Origin: an uncultured Hyphomicrobiales bacterium
GTDB taxonomy: Bacteria; Pseudomonadota; Alphaproteobacteria; Rhizobiales; Beijerinckiaceae
NCBI GenBank assembly: GCA_903902915.1
Contig: CAIUWR010000045.1
Span: 186,001 to 250,000, forward strand
Reading direction: 5' to 3'
Length of the DNA: 64,000 nucleotides
In this document: piece by piece, positions 40,743 through 51,238 of the stretch
How positions within the stretch are numbered: position 1 is the first letter of the stretch
Layout of the letters: every line of letters starts with the position of its first letter
Made by a program: the position numbers and the translations under genes
The notes under the pieces: model-generated
Told to the model about the DNA's origin: nothing
The model's input: only the letters and a program-made list of their open reading frames with translations
The model's database searches: none

Positions 40743-41903
40743 TTACTGCCGGGGCAAGGGATTGAGCGACGACGGCAGCGCCAGCGCATTGTCGACATGC
40801 ACCCGCGCGCCAGCCATGAGCTTCAGCTGGCCTTCGCTGACCACCAGTTCTCCGGCCTTGAGGCCGCTCAGGATGGCGATGCGGTCGCCACGGGCATCGC
40901 CCAGCGTCACCACCCGCCGCTCGACGACCATCTGTTGATCGGCTGGCGCGGGCGCCGCTTGCGCGGAGCCTTCGGGCGCAGGCGCGGGCTTCACCACATA
41001 GACGCTGTCGCCATAGAGCGAATAGGTGACGCCCGTGCGCGGCAGGGTGACCAGCGAACGGGACTTGCCCGCCAGCACCGCCACATTGGCGAACATGCCA
41101 GGCTTCAACTGCTTGCGGTCGTTCTTGATCTCGGCCCGCACGACCAGATTGCGCGTTTCCGCGCTCACCCGCGCGTCCAGCGAAACAAGCTTGCCCCGGA
41201 ATGGCTGACCGGGCCAGGCGTCGACGACGACCTCGACCACCTGGCCTGCGGCCAGATCGGTGATCGCCTGTTCCGGCACGGGGAAATCGACATAGATGGG
41301 GTCAAGCTGTTGCAGGCTCGCGATGCCCGTGCCCGCCGAAATATACTGCCCGATGTCCGCCCGGCGCAGGCCGATGCGGCCAGCGAAAGGCGCCACAAGC
41401 GCCTTCTGGGCGATCAAGGCGCGGGTGCGCTCCACGGCGGCGGACGCCTGATCGCGCGCCGCTTCGGCGGCGTCGAGGGTCGAGCGGGAGGTCGAGCCGC
41501 CAGTGATGAGCTGCCGCTGACGGTCAAGCGCCAGATCGGCGTTCTTGAGGGTCGCCAGATTGGACTTGAGGTCAGCCTGCTCGACCGCATCGTCAAGCTC
41601 GACCAGCAGGGTTCCCTTGGCCACATCCTGCCCGGAGTCAAAATTGAAGGCGCGAATCATGCCACCGATCTGCGGCGCCAGCTCCACGCCCTGCACGGCG
41701 CGGAAAGTGCCAACCGCCGGGATGCGGTCCACCCACTCCTCGGACCGCGTCTCCGTCACAGCCACGGTCGCCACCGGCTGCGGCGCTTTCGCGATAAAGC
41801 CCTTGATCATCTCAGGCTTGATGAAGAACTGGAAGTAGCCCAGTCCGCCAGCCAGGCCAGCCAGCACGATGAAAACAAAAGTGAACAGCACGAATCGACG
41901 CAT
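40743..41903 (-). CDS. RND periplasmic adaptor (membrane fusion protein)
   Basis: TM anchor, biotinyl-lipoyl-like halves (GGMIRAFNFDSGQDVAKGTLLVELDD; ALVAPFAGRIGLRRADIGQYIS). Confidence 0.94.
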   Translation of the reverse strand: MRRFVLFTFVFIVLAGLAGGLGYFQFFIKPEMIKGFIAKAPQPVATVAVTETRSEEWVDRIPAVGTFRAVQGVELAPQIGGMIRAFNFDSGQDVAKGTLLVELDDAVEQADLKSNLATLKNADLALDRQRQLITGGSTSRSTLDAAEAARDQASAAVERTRALIAQKALVAPFAGRIGLRRADIGQYISAGTGIASLQQLDPIYVDFPVPEQAITDLAAGQVVEVVVDAWPGQPFRGKLVSLDARVSAETRNLVVRAEIKNDRKQLKPGMFANVAVLAGKSRSLVTLPRTGVTYSLYGDSVYVVKPAPAPEGSAQAAPAPADQQMVVERRVVTLGDARGDRIAILSGLKAGELVVSEGQLKLMAGARVHVDNALALPSSLNPLPRQ

Positions 41904-42077
41904 AGGGGCACCAGAAAGCTTGTCTTCGCAACTGCGAAAAGTTCGGCCGCTCTAGCACAGAAACCGGAACAGAGCGACTGATATGGAACGCATGGGCGAT
42001 ATCGACAGCCGCGCGCTGTTTTGATACGCGCGATCCATCAAAATGGATGAAACCGTCAAGGCCGCAGCTTCGCCTGC

Positions 42078-45000
42078 CTATTCAGCAGGCAGGCCCATGG
42101 CGGCTTTTTGCAGGAGCGCCGGGGTTTTGCGGCGCGATAGACGGCTCATCAGCAGGTAAATCACCGGCGTCGTATAGAGGGTTAGCAGTTGCGAGAGCAC
42201 GAGCCCGCCCACGATGGCGACGCCCAGCGGTCGGCGCAGCTCAGAGCCCGCGCCCGAAGCGATGAGGATGGGAACGGCGCCGAAAATCGCCGCCATGGTC
42301 GTCATGAGAATCGGGCGGAAGCGCTCCAGGCAGGCGGCGCGCATGGCCTGCCTCGGGTCAAGCCCCCGTTCCCGCTCGGCCGCGATGGCGAAATCGACCA
42401 GCATGATTCCATTTTTCTTCACGATGCCGATCAACAAGATGATGCCGATGAAGGCCACGATGGTCAGCTCCATGCCGACAGCCTCCAGCGCGATCAACGC
42501 GCCGAGCCCAGCGGGCGGCAGAGTGGAGACGATGGTGAGCGGGTGAATGAGGCTCTCATAGAGCACCCCCAGAATGATATAGACGGCGAACAGCGCCGCG
42601 AGGATGAGCAAGGCGCCGTCGTTTGAAGAATCGGCGATGGCCTTGGCGTCGCCCGAAAAATCCGCGCGCACGCCCGGCGGCAGGCGAATGCCGGCGATGG
42701 CCGCCTGAAGCGCCGTATTGGCCTCCTCCGCCACCACGCCGGGCGCCGCCGCGTAGTTGATGGTGATGGAGGCGAATTGTCCCGTATGGTTGATCGTCAG
42801 GGGCGCCGAGCCGCGCTCGACCCGCGCCACCGCGCCCAGCGGAATCTGCACCCCGCCCGCGCCCGGCACAAAAAGCCCTGAAAAATCGCCCGGATCGCGC
42901 TGGCGGGCCTGCGCTACCTCCAGCACCACCTTGTACTGGTTGCGTTCGCCATAGATCGTCGAAATCTGACGTTGGCTGAAAGCGTCGGAAAGCACATTGT
43001 CGATGGCGGATATGTTCACGCCCATGCGCGCGGCGGCCGCCCGGTCGATCACCACCTTCGCCTGAAGGCCTTCCTTCTCGCGGTCGCTGGACACGTCGGC
43101 GAGTTGCGGCGTCGCCTTGGCCGCCTCCAGCGCCTTTGCGCCCCAGACGTCGAGTTCCTCAGCGTCAGAGCCCCAGAGCGTGAACTGATAATTCGATTTG
43201 CCCTGCCGCCCGCCCACGCGCACATCCTGCATGGCGATCAGATAGACGCGCAGCCCCGGCGACAGCGAGAGCCGTTCGCGCAGCCGCGCGATGACCGTCT
43301 TGGACGTGTCGTCGCGTTTCTGCTTCAACCCGACATACATGCGCCCGCTGTTGACCGACCCGCCGCCGCCAAGGAACGAGGCGGTCGATTCCACAGCCGG
43401 ATCGGCGGCGATGATGGCGGCCGCCTTGCCCTGCGCTTCCTCCATGGCGGGGAAAGAGATATCCGGCCCCGCCTCTGTGAAGGCGAACAGGAGGCCCAGA
43501 TCATCCTCCGGCAACATCCCCTTGGGCACGACGCGATAGAGTTGCACGGTCAGCCCGATGGTGAGCAGAAAGACCACAAGCACCACAAAGGGCCGCGCAA
43601 AGGCGATTTCCAGCGAACGACCATAGGCGTCGCGCAGCCGGTCGAGCGTGCGGTCGAACCAGCCGGACGAGCGCTCGCTGCGCGCCATGAAGCGCCCGCA
43701 GATCATGGGCGTGACCGTGAGGGAGACGAAGGCGGAGGCGAGGATGGCGAAGGTGAGGGTCAATGAGAATTCGCGAAACATGCGCCCCATGATCCCCGGC
43801 ATGAAGAGCAGCGGGATGAAAGCCGCGATCAGCGAAAGGCTGATGGAGATGACGGTGAAGCCAATCTGCCGCGCCCCCAGGAGGGCGGCCCGCATGGGGC
43901 TGACGCCCGCCGCGATATTGCGGTCGACGTTCTCCACCATGACGATGGCGTCATCGACCACAAAGCCCACGGAAATCACCACCGCCATGAGCGAGAGATT
44001 GTCGAGCGTATAGCCGCAGGCCCACATGCTGGCGAAGGCGACGCCGAGCGACAAAGGCACGGCGACGCCCGCCCCCAGAACAGGCGCCGCGCGACGCAAA
44101 AAGGCGAAGACCACCAGCATGACAAGCGCGATGGAGACGAGCAAGGTCTTCTCGAGATCCTCGATGGAGGCGCGGATCATCACCGTGCGATCCATCATGA
44201 CCTGAAAGTCCAGGCCGGGCGGAACCAGCTGCCTGAAATCCTGCAGCAGGCGCTTCACGCCATCAATGGTGGTGATCACATTTGCTTCCGGGAGCTTGGT
44301 GATCTGCACGATCACGGCGGGCTTGCCATTGAACCAACCGGCTGCGCGCGTATTGCGCACCCCAGGCTCGATCGTGGCCACGTCGCCCAACCGCACCACA
44401 GCGCCAGAGGCGCTGCGCAGGATGATCTTTCGATAGTCTTCGGGACTGCGGAGCTGACTGTTCGTCGCCAAGGTCTGGCTGACGCGCTCGCCCTCGAAAG
44501 CGCCTACAGGCGACAAGCTGTTGGCCGCCACGATCGCCGCATTCACATCTTCCAGCCCAACCCCCATGGCCGCGAGCCGCGCGGGATCGGCGCGCACGCG
44601 CAACGCGGGTTGTTCGGCGCCATTGACCTGCACCTCCGCGACGCCCTCCACTTGCGAGAGCCGCTGGGCGATGATGGAATCTGCAAGATCGAACACGGCG
44701 TCGGGCGCGAGCGTATCGGAGGTGAGCGCCAGGATCAGCACCGGCATGGCGTTGGGATTGGCCTTGCGGAACGTCGGCAAGCTGGGCATGTCGCCGGGCA
44801 GATCGGTCACGGCGGCGTTCAGCGCGGCCTGCACGTCGCGCGCGGCGGAATCGATGTTCCGTCCGAGATCGAATTGCAGGGTGATGTTTGTCGAGCCGAG
44901 CGAACTCCAGGAGGTGATTTCATTGACGCCCGAAATGGAGCCAAGCGCACGCTCCAGGGGCGCAGCCACGCTGGCGGCCATGGTCGATGGATCGGCGCCC

Positions 45001-45158
45001 GGCCTGTTGGCGGTGATGCGGATGACGGGAAATTCCACATTCGGCAAATTCGCCACCGGCAGAAAGCCGTAGCCAAGGCCGCCAAGCAGAAAGAGGGCGA
45101 AGGACAGCAGCGTGGTCGCCACCGGACGCAGGATGAAGGGCGCCGAAAGGCTCCTCAT
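42078..45158 (-). CDS. MdtC-like RND permease
   Basis: 1026 aa, MRSLSAPFILRPVATTLLSFALFLLGGLGYGFLPVANLPNVEFPVIRITA...; second RND in the operon. Confidence 0.93.
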   Translation of the reverse strand: MRSLSAPFILRPVATTLLSFALFLLGGLGYGFLPVANLPNVEFPVIRITANRPGADPSTMAASVAAPLERALGSISGVNEITSWSSLGSTNITLQFDLGRNIDSAARDVQAALNAAVTDLPGDMPSLPTFRKANPNAMPVLILALTSDTLAPDAVFDLADSIIAQRLSQVEGVAEVQVNGAEQPALRVRADPARLAAMGVGLEDVNAAIVAANSLSPVGAFEGERVSQTLATNSQLRSPEDYRKIILRSASGAVVRLGDVATIEPGVRNTRAAGWFNGKPAVIVQITKLPEANVITTIDGVKRLLQDFRQLVPPGLDFQVMMDRTVMIRASIEDLEKTLLVSIALVMLVVFAFLRRAAPVLGAGVAVPLSLGVAFASMWACGYTLDNLSLMAVVISVGFVVDDAIVMVENVDRNIAAGVSPMRAALLGARQIGFTVISISLSLIAAFIPLLFMPGIMGRMFREFSLTLTFAILASAFVSLTVTPMICGRFMARSERSSGWFDRTLDRLRDAYGRSLEIAFARPFVVLVVFLLTIGLTVQLYRVVPKGMLPEDDLGLLFAFTEAGPDISFPAMEEAQGKAAAIIAADPAVESTASFLGGGGSVNSGRMYVGLKQKRDDTSKTVIARLRERLSLSPGLRVYLIAMQDVRVGGRQGKSNYQFTLWGSDAEELDVWGAKALEAAKATPQLADVSSDREKEGLQAKVVIDRAAAARMGVNISAIDNVLSDAFSQRQISTIYGERNQYKVVLEVAQARQRDPGDFSGLFVPGAGGVQIPLGAVARVERGSAPLTINHTGQFASITINYAAAPGVVAEEANTALQAAIAGIRLPPGVRADFSGDAKAIADSSNDGALLILAALFAVYIILGVLYESLIHPLTIVSTLPPAGLGALIALEAVGMELTIVAFIGIILLIGIVKKNGIMLVDFAIAAERERGLDPRQAMRAACLERFRPILMTTMAAIFGAVPILIASGAGSELRRPLGVAIVGGLVLSQLLTLYTTPVIYLLMSRLSRRKTPALLQKAAMGLPAE

Positions 45159-48100
45159 TCCGCACCCTCCGCCATTTCATCGGTGGCCCGCGCGGGCTTG
45201 CGTCCGCGCCATCCAAAGCGCGCGCGCACGCGCTCCACGGCCAGATAGATCACAGGGGTCGTGTAAAGGGTCAGCAACTGACTGAGCAGCAAGCCGCCGA
45301 CGATGGACACGCCGAGCGGAATGCGCAATTCGCTGCCCGAACCGCTGGCGAAGGCGAGCGGAAGCGCGCCAAACAGCGCGGCCAGCGTGGTCATCATGAT
45401 GGGGCGGAAACGCAGATGGCAGGCGCGCAGGATCGCCTCCTGCGGCGATAGTCCCGAGCGCTCGGCCACCAGCGCAAAATCGATCATCATGATCGCGTTC
45501 TTCTTCACGATGCCCATCAAGAGCACAATGCCGATCAACGCGATGATGGACAGATCCTGCCCCGTGAGCATCAACGCCAGCAACGCGCCGACGCCTGCGG
45601 AGGGAAGCGTGGTGAGAATGGTGAAGGGATGGGCGAAGCTCTCGTAGAGCATGCCCAGCACGATATAGATGGCGATGATCGCGGCCAGGATCAGCCAGGG
45701 CTGCGTGGCGAGCGAGCGCTTGAACTCGGCCGCGTCCGCACGGAACGTTCCAATCACCGAAGCGGGCATGCCGATGTCGGCTTCCGCCCGCGCCACCGCC
45801 TGCACGGCGTCGCCTAGCGAGGCTTGCGGTTCGAGATCGAAACTGACGATGGCGGCGGGAAACTGATCCTGATGCATGACCGCGAGCGGCGCCGTGATGC
45901 GCCTGATGGTGGCTACAGTCTCCAGCGGGGTCTGCACCCCGCCAGCGCCTGGCACATAGAGTTTCGCGAGGGCTGCGGGGTCGAGCTGATATTGGGGAGC
46001 GGCCTCCAGGACGACGCGATACTGATTAGATTGCGCGTAAATGGTGGAGACCTGCCTCTGGCCGAAAGCGCTGTTCAGCGTATCGTCAATCGCCTGCATG
46101 CCGACGCCCAGACGCCCGGCCTTTTCGCGATCCACATCGACGAAGATGCGCAAGCCGCCATCATTGGTTTCGGCCGCCACATTGCGCACGACGCCGGAGC
46201 CGCGCAAGGCCTCCGCCAGCTTCTTGGCCCAGACCTCAAGCTGCGCCGCGTCAGCGCTGGAAAGCGTATATTGAAATTGCGAGCGGCTCGATTGCGTCGT
46301 GATCTGGATGTCTTGCGCGGGCTGGGCGTAAAGCTTCACGCCCGCGACGTCGGACGCCGCGACGCGCAGACGCTCGGCGATCACGCCAGCGTCGAAGCGG
46401 CGCAATTCGCGCGGCCTCAGCACCACCGTAAGACGCGCCGCGTTTTGCGTGACGTTGAGCGGACCGATGCCCACGACGCCCACAACCCCTGTGACGTCGG
46501 GATCACGGCTCATGATGGCGGCGACCTCCTCTTGCAAGCGCGACATCTCGCGGAAGGACACATCCGGCGCAGCCTCCACGCTGACGGTGATGAGGCCCGT
46601 GTCCTGCGTTGGCAGGAACCCCTTGGGGATCATGATATAAAGCCCGACCGTCAGCGCCAGCGTAGCGAGGGTGGCCAGCTGCATCAGCCCCTGGCGCGCG
46701 ATGGCCCAGCCAAGCGTCGCATCATAGAGGCGGGCCAGAGCGGCGAAGGGCCATTCGAGGATGCGCAGCAGGCGGGGCGCAGCGGCGCCTTCGGGAATGG
46801 CGCGCAGAAGCCGCCCGCACATCATCGGCGTCAAGGTGAGGGAAATCACCGCCGAGACCACGACCGCCAGCGTCAGCGTGATCGCGAATTCGCGGAACAT
46901 GCGTCCCACGATGCCGGTCATGAACAGCAGCGGAATGAACACGGCCACCAGAGAGGCGGTGAGCGAAATGACCGTGAAGCCGATCTCGCGGGCGCCGTCG
47001 AGCGCGGCTTGCAGGGGAGTCTTGCCGCTCTCCAGATTGCGCACGATGTTCTCGATCATGACGATGGCGTCATCGACCACAAAGCCCGTGCCGATGGTCA
47101 GCGCCATGAGCGAAAGATTGTCGAGACTGAACCCTGCGAGCCACATGGCGGCGAAACTGGCGAGGATGGAGAGCGGGAGCGTCACGCCCGCAATGATGGT
47201 GGCGCGCAAGGTGCGCAGGAACAGCAACACCACCAGCACCACCAGGCCGATGGCCAGCACGAGCGTGAATTGCACGTCGACGACGGAGGCGCGGATGGTC
47301 TGGGTGCGGTCATGCGCCACCACCAGCTCCGCGCCCGCGGGCAGCGAGCGTTGCAGGCGCGGCAGCTCGCGCTTCAGCCGGTCCACCGTGTCGATGATGT
47401 TGGCGCCGGGCTGTTTCTGCACATCGAGCACGATGGCCGTGCGCCCGTTGAACCAGCCGCCCACGCGGGTGTTCTCCAGCCCGTCCAGCACGTCCGCCAC
47501 ATCGCGCAGCATGACCGGCGCATTGTTGCGATAAGCGACGACGATGCCGCGATAGGCCTCGGCGGCGCTTATCTGATCGTTGGAGGCGATGGTGTAGGAT
47601 TGCTGGGCGCCATCCAGCGCGCCCTTCGCGCCCGCCACATTGGCGCCGACGATGGCGAGGCGCAGATCTTCCAGCCCAAGGCGATAGGACGCCAGGCGCG
47701 CGAGATCGGCCTGGATGCGCACGGCGGGCCGCACGCCGCCCTGAATCGACACGCGCCCCACGCCGCTGATCTCGGACAGGCGCGGGCCGATCAATGTATC
47801 GGCGAAATCGCTCAAGGCCCGCAGCGGCAGCGTGTCCGACATGACGGCCACGGTGACGATGGGCGCATCGGCCGGGTTCACTTTCGAATAGACCGGGGGA
47901 TAGGGCAAATTATGCGGCAGGGTGGACGAGGCCGCGTTGATCGCCGACTGCACGTCCTGCGCGGCGGCGTCGATGTCGCGGTCGAGCTCGAACTGCAACG
48001 TGATCTGGCTGAGGCCGAAAGAGGATTGCGACGACATGGAGACCAGCGCCGGAATCTGGCCAAATTGCCGCTCCAGCGGCGAGGTGACGATGGAGGCGAT

Positions 48101-48274
48101 GGTGTCGGGATTGGCGCCGGGCAACTGGGTCATGATCTGCATGGTCGGAAAATCGACCTGCGGCAAAGCCGAGACCGGCAGCCGCCAGAACCCGAGCAGA
48201 CCAAACAGAAGAATCGCGACCCCCAGCAGCGAAGTCGCCACCGGCCGCAGGATGAAGGGCGCCGAAACGCTCAT
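45155..48274 (-). CDS. MdtB-like RND permease
   Basis: 1039 aa, MSVSAPFILRPVATSLLGVAILLFGLLGFWRLPVSALPQVDFPTMQIMTQLPGANPDTIASIVTSPLERQFG. Confidence 0.94.
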   Translation of the reverse strand: MSVSAPFILRPVATSLLGVAILLFGLLGFWRLPVSALPQVDFPTMQIMTQLPGANPDTIASIVTSPLERQFGQIPALVSMSSQSSFGLSQITLQFELDRDIDAAAQDVQSAINAASSTLPHNLPYPPVYSKVNPADAPIVTVAVMSDTLPLRALSDFADTLIGPRLSEISGVGRVSIQGGVRPAVRIQADLARLASYRLGLEDLRLAIVGANVAGAKGALDGAQQSYTIASNDQISAAEAYRGIVVAYRNNAPVMLRDVADVLDGLENTRVGGWFNGRTAIVLDVQKQPGANIIDTVDRLKRELPRLQRSLPAGAELVVAHDRTQTIRASVVDVQFTLVLAIGLVVLVVLLFLRTLRATIIAGVTLPLSILASFAAMWLAGFSLDNLSLMALTIGTGFVVDDAIVMIENIVRNLESGKTPLQAALDGAREIGFTVISLTASLVAVFIPLLFMTGIVGRMFREFAITLTLAVVVSAVISLTLTPMMCGRLLRAIPEGAAAPRLLRILEWPFAALARLYDATLGWAIARQGLMQLATLATLALTVGLYIMIPKGFLPTQDTGLITVSVEAAPDVSFREMSRLQEEVAAIMSRDPDVTGVVGVVGIGPLNVTQNAARLTVVLRPRELRRFDAGVIAERLRVAASDVAGVKLYAQPAQDIQITTQSSRSQFQYTLSSADAAQLEVWAKKLAEALRGSGVVRNVAAETNDGGLRIFVDVDREKAGRLGVGMQAIDDTLNSAFGQRQVSTIYAQSNQYRVVLEAAPQYQLDPAALAKLYVPGAGGVQTPLETVATIRRITAPLAVMHQDQFPAAIVSFDLEPQASLGDAVQAVARAEADIGMPASVIGTFRADAAEFKRSLATQPWLILAAIIAIYIVLGMLYESFAHPFTILTTLPSAGVGALLALMLTGQDLSIIALIGIVLLMGIVKKNAIMMIDFALVAERSGLSPQEAILRACHLRFRPIMMTTLAALFGALPLAFASGSGSELRIPLGVSIVGGLLLSQLLTLYTTPVIYLAVERVRARFGWRGRKPARATDEMAEGAE

Positions 48275-49560
48275 CTGGTCACGGCCGCAGCGCCGCCCTG
48301 CGGTTGCGGCCGCGCCTGCCCTTCCGCACGGCGCCCCTGACCCTGCCCGCCTCGCGGGCGCGCCTCGGGTGTGGGCGCATCAGGCTGGGCGAGCGTTGGC
48401 GTCTGCGCCTGCGGCCGCACGGCGGAGCCATCGGTGAGCTGTCCGAAACCTGTGGTGATGACGGTCGCGCCGTCCTCGACCCCGCTCTGGATCACCGCGA
48501 TGTTTTCATCCTGGCGCCCCACAGCCACGCTCTTCATGGCCGCCTTGGACTCGGGCGTCAGCACATAGACGAAGGCGCCCTTCGGCCCACGCTGCACCGC
48601 GCCGGCGGGCGCCACCAGCGCCTGACGCAGCACATCCACGAAAACGCGCACGTTGATGAACTGGCCGGGCCAGAGCGCAAGGTCGGCGTTGGCGAAGATG
48701 GCCTTCACCCGCACGGTGCCCGTCGTTATGTCGACCTGATTGTCGATCACCTCCACCTCGCCCGTCTGGATCACGGTGGCGTTGTCGGCCTCCATGGCCT
48801 GCACCTTCAGACGCCCGCGCAACTGACCCGCCACCACCGCCCGCAGATATTGCTGTGGGAGGCTGAACACCGCAGCGACGGGCCTCACCTGCGTCAGGGT
48901 GACGATGCCGGCGGCGTCGGCTGCGTGAACGATATTGCCGGCGTCGATGGCGCGCAGGCCCGTGCGGCCGTCGATCGGCGCCGTGATGGTCGTGTAGTCG
49001 AGGATGGCTTTGGCGTTGTCGATCGCCGCCTGATCCAGCCGCACCAGGGCCTCCAGTTGGGCGACCGTGGCCTTCTGCGTATCGGCCTGCTGACGCGAGC
49101 CGAAATTGCCGACGGCGAGGCGCGTATAGCGGTCCAGATCAATGCGCGCATTCTCGAGCTGGGATTCATCCTGCGCCTTTTTGGCGACGACCTGATCATA
49201 GAGCGCCTGATAGGTGCGCGGGTCGATCCTGGCCAGAACATCGCCCTTCTTGACGTCCTGCCCATCGCGGAAGGTGAGCTCCATGAGCCTTCCGTCAACC
49301 TGCGCGCGCACCACCACCGTATTGAGCGCCTGCACTGTGCCGACGGCGTCGATCGTCACCGGCACGTCCTGGCGCGTCAGCGTGGCGGTGAGCACGGGCA
49401 CAACCTCGGATTTCTGCGCTCGCCTGCCGCCAAACAGGCGCGGCCGATCCTGCTCCTGAGCGCTATCCCGGCCCGGAAAGGGGATCGTGATGAGGCCCAG
49501 CCGGTCGGCCCCCCAGGCCCCGAGCCCGACCAGCACGAGAAGCGCGATCATTTTTCTCAT
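48271..49560 (-). CDS. MdtA-like periplasmic adaptor
   Basis: VPVTIDAVGTVQALNTVVVRAQVDGRLMELTFRDGQDVKKGDVLARIDPRTYQALYDQ; C-terminal Pro/Gln/Gly-rich tail. Confidence 0.94.
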   Translation of the reverse strand: MRKMIALLVLVGLGAWGADRLGLITIPFPGRDSAQEQDRPRLFGGRRAQKSEVVPVLTATLTRQDVPVTIDAVGTVQALNTVVVRAQVDGRLMELTFRDGQDVKKGDVLARIDPRTYQALYDQVVAKKAQDESQLENARIDLDRYTRLAVGNFGSRQQADTQKATVAQLEALVRLDQAAIDNAKAILDYTTITAPIDGRTGLRAIDAGNIVHAADAAGIVTLTQVRPVAAVFSLPQQYLRAVVAGQLRGRLKVQAMEADNATVIQTGEVEVIDNQVDITTGTVRVKAIFANADLALWPGQFINVRVFVDVLRQALVAPAGAVQRGPKGAFVYVLTPESKAAMKSVAVGRQDENIAVIQSGVEDGATVITTGFGQLTDGSAVRPQAQTPTLAQPDAPTPEARPRGGQGQGRRAEGQARPQPQGGAAAVTR

Positions 49561-51020
49561 TGATCCGCCCCCCCGGTTCCAGCGGCGGGCCCCGCGAAGA
49601 CGGCGACGGCCCGCTCCTGCGTCCAGCCGCCGCCCAAAGCCTGATACAGCGAGACCGCAGCCTGGAAGCGCTCCAGACGCACCTGGGTCAGCTGATCCTG
49701 CGCCTGAAACAGCGTGAGTTGGATGTTCAAAAGCGTCACCACATCAACCGTGCCTTCCCGCAAGCGCACCTCCGTTATCTGGTAGGCCCGGCGCGCCGCC
49801 GCTACGGCGGCGAGCTGCAATCTTTCGTGTACAGCGCTCTGCTGGACCGCAATCAAAGCGTTCTCGACATCCGACAGCGCCTGAATGATGCTTTTGCGAT
49901 AGACTTCCAAGGCTTCGATCTGCAGGCCCTGCGCCGCCAGCAATTGCCCTTCAAGGCTGCCGCCGGTGAAGATCGGGGCGGTGAGGCCCTCAGCCAGCGA
50001 GGCGGCCAGCGCGTCCGGACGCAGCAGATTCTTGAGCGTGAGGCTGGCGACCCCGGCCGTGCCGGTCAGGCTGATGGTCGGCAGGAAGGCCGCGCGCGCG
50101 GCGCTCACGCTGGCGTTCTGGGCGACGAGTTTGGTCTCGGCGGAAACGATGTCCGGCCGCTGGAACAGCAGCTGGGACGGCAGGCCCGCGCGCACCGCAG
50201 GCGTCTTCAGCGCATCAAGGCTGCCGCCCCGCACGCTCATGCTCTCGGGCGTGCGGCCCACCAGCACGGCCAGCAGATTGCGCGTCTGCTGCACCGCCTG
50301 CTCCAAAGGCGGCACGGCGGCGCGCTGGTTGGCGACAACGCTGTCCTGCTGAGCCAGATCAAGCGCTGTGGCGGTGCCCACCTCCAGCCGCGCGCGGATG
50401 GCGCTCTGCACGCTCTCGGCGATGCGGATATCCTCCCGCGCCAGCCGCAGCCGGTCCTGGGCGGCGAGCATGAGGAAATAACTGTTGGCGACCGAGGCCA
50501 GCGTGGCGACCGCCACCACATCGCGGTCATAGATGCTGGAGGTGGCGGTTTCCCGGGCGGATTCGGCCAGCGAGCGGTTCCGGCCGAACAGGTCAAGCGC
50601 ATAGCTCGCGGTCAGACCAAGATCGAAGCGGTTGGAGACGCTGGAGGTGAAAGGCCCCACCTTGGAGCGCAACGTGCCCGGCGACAGACTGCGGCTGGCG
50701 TCCTCGGTTCCCTGGAGCTGTGGATAAAGCGCCGCGCCAGCCACCTCCGCCTGCCCCTGCGCCTGAATGATTCGGGCGCTGGCGAGGGCGATGTCAAGAT
50801 TTTGCTCCTGCGCCTGCTCCACCAGACGGGCGAGTTCCGGCGAGCCGAACTGCGCCGCCCAGAAGCCCGGCGGGCGCGTCGGCCCAGTGGCGGCGGCGCG
50901 GTAAGCCTCCGGAATTTCGGGCAAGGCGGCGACGAATGGCCGCTCGGGCCAGCAGCCGCCCAACAGCCCCGCGACGAGGCCCAAAGCGCAGGCGCGCGCG
51001 CCACGAAGGCCCCATTTCAT
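49557..51020 (-). CDS. NodT/OprM-type outer-membrane efflux lipoprotein
   Basis: Start at 51020: MKWGLRGARACALGLVAGLLGGCWPE (lipobox LLGGC); OEP repeats (ARIIQAQGQAEVAGAALYPQLQG...). Confidence 0.93.
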   Translation of the reverse strand: MKWGLRGARACALGLVAGLLGGCWPERPFVAALPEIPEAYRAAATGPTRPPGFWAAQFGSPELARLVEQAQEQNLDIALASARIIQAQGQAEVAGAALYPQLQGTEDASRSLSPGTLRSKVGPFTSSVSNRFDLGLTASYALDLFGRNRSLAESARETATSSIYDRDVVAVATLASVANSYFLMLAAQDRLRLAREDIRIAESVQSAIRARLEVGTATALDLAQQDSVVANQRAAVPPLEQAVQQTRNLLAVLVGRTPESMSVRGGSLDALKTPAVRAGLPSQLLFQRPDIVSAETKLVAQNASVSAARAAFLPTISLTGTAGVASLTLKNLLRPDALAASLAEGLTAPIFTGGSLEGQLLAAQGLQIEALEVYRKSIIQALSDVENALIAVQQSAVHERLQLAAVAAARRAYQITEVRLREGTVDVVTLLNIQLTLFQAQDQLTQVRLERFQAAVSLYQALGGGWTQERAVAVFAGPAAGTGGADQ

Positions 51021-51238
51021 CTGGCTCAGTCTCACCTGAATCCCTGTCTGGCCACGCCACTCGTCAACATAGCCACTTCTAGCCCGAACCCCGGAGCGAG
51101 GGAAACTCAGGCCTAGCAGCGGCACCCTTGCGCTCGCGATTGACAGGGACTTGCGACCAAATTGCGACGATGACGCTGCTCAACTGGACGAAAGTACGCG
51201 TTTCAACAGGAAAAACAGCATCACGTCGCAAGCCGCGA

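Noticed and set aside
40623-41981. 452-aa plus-strand ORF opposite the RND adaptor
   Set aside because: Antisense shadow; the minus strand is a clear membrane fusion protein.
45824-48340. 838-aa plus-strand ORF opposite the MdtB-like gene
   Set aside because: Low-complexity H/R/G/D-rich antisense frame; the minus strand encodes a clear RND permease.
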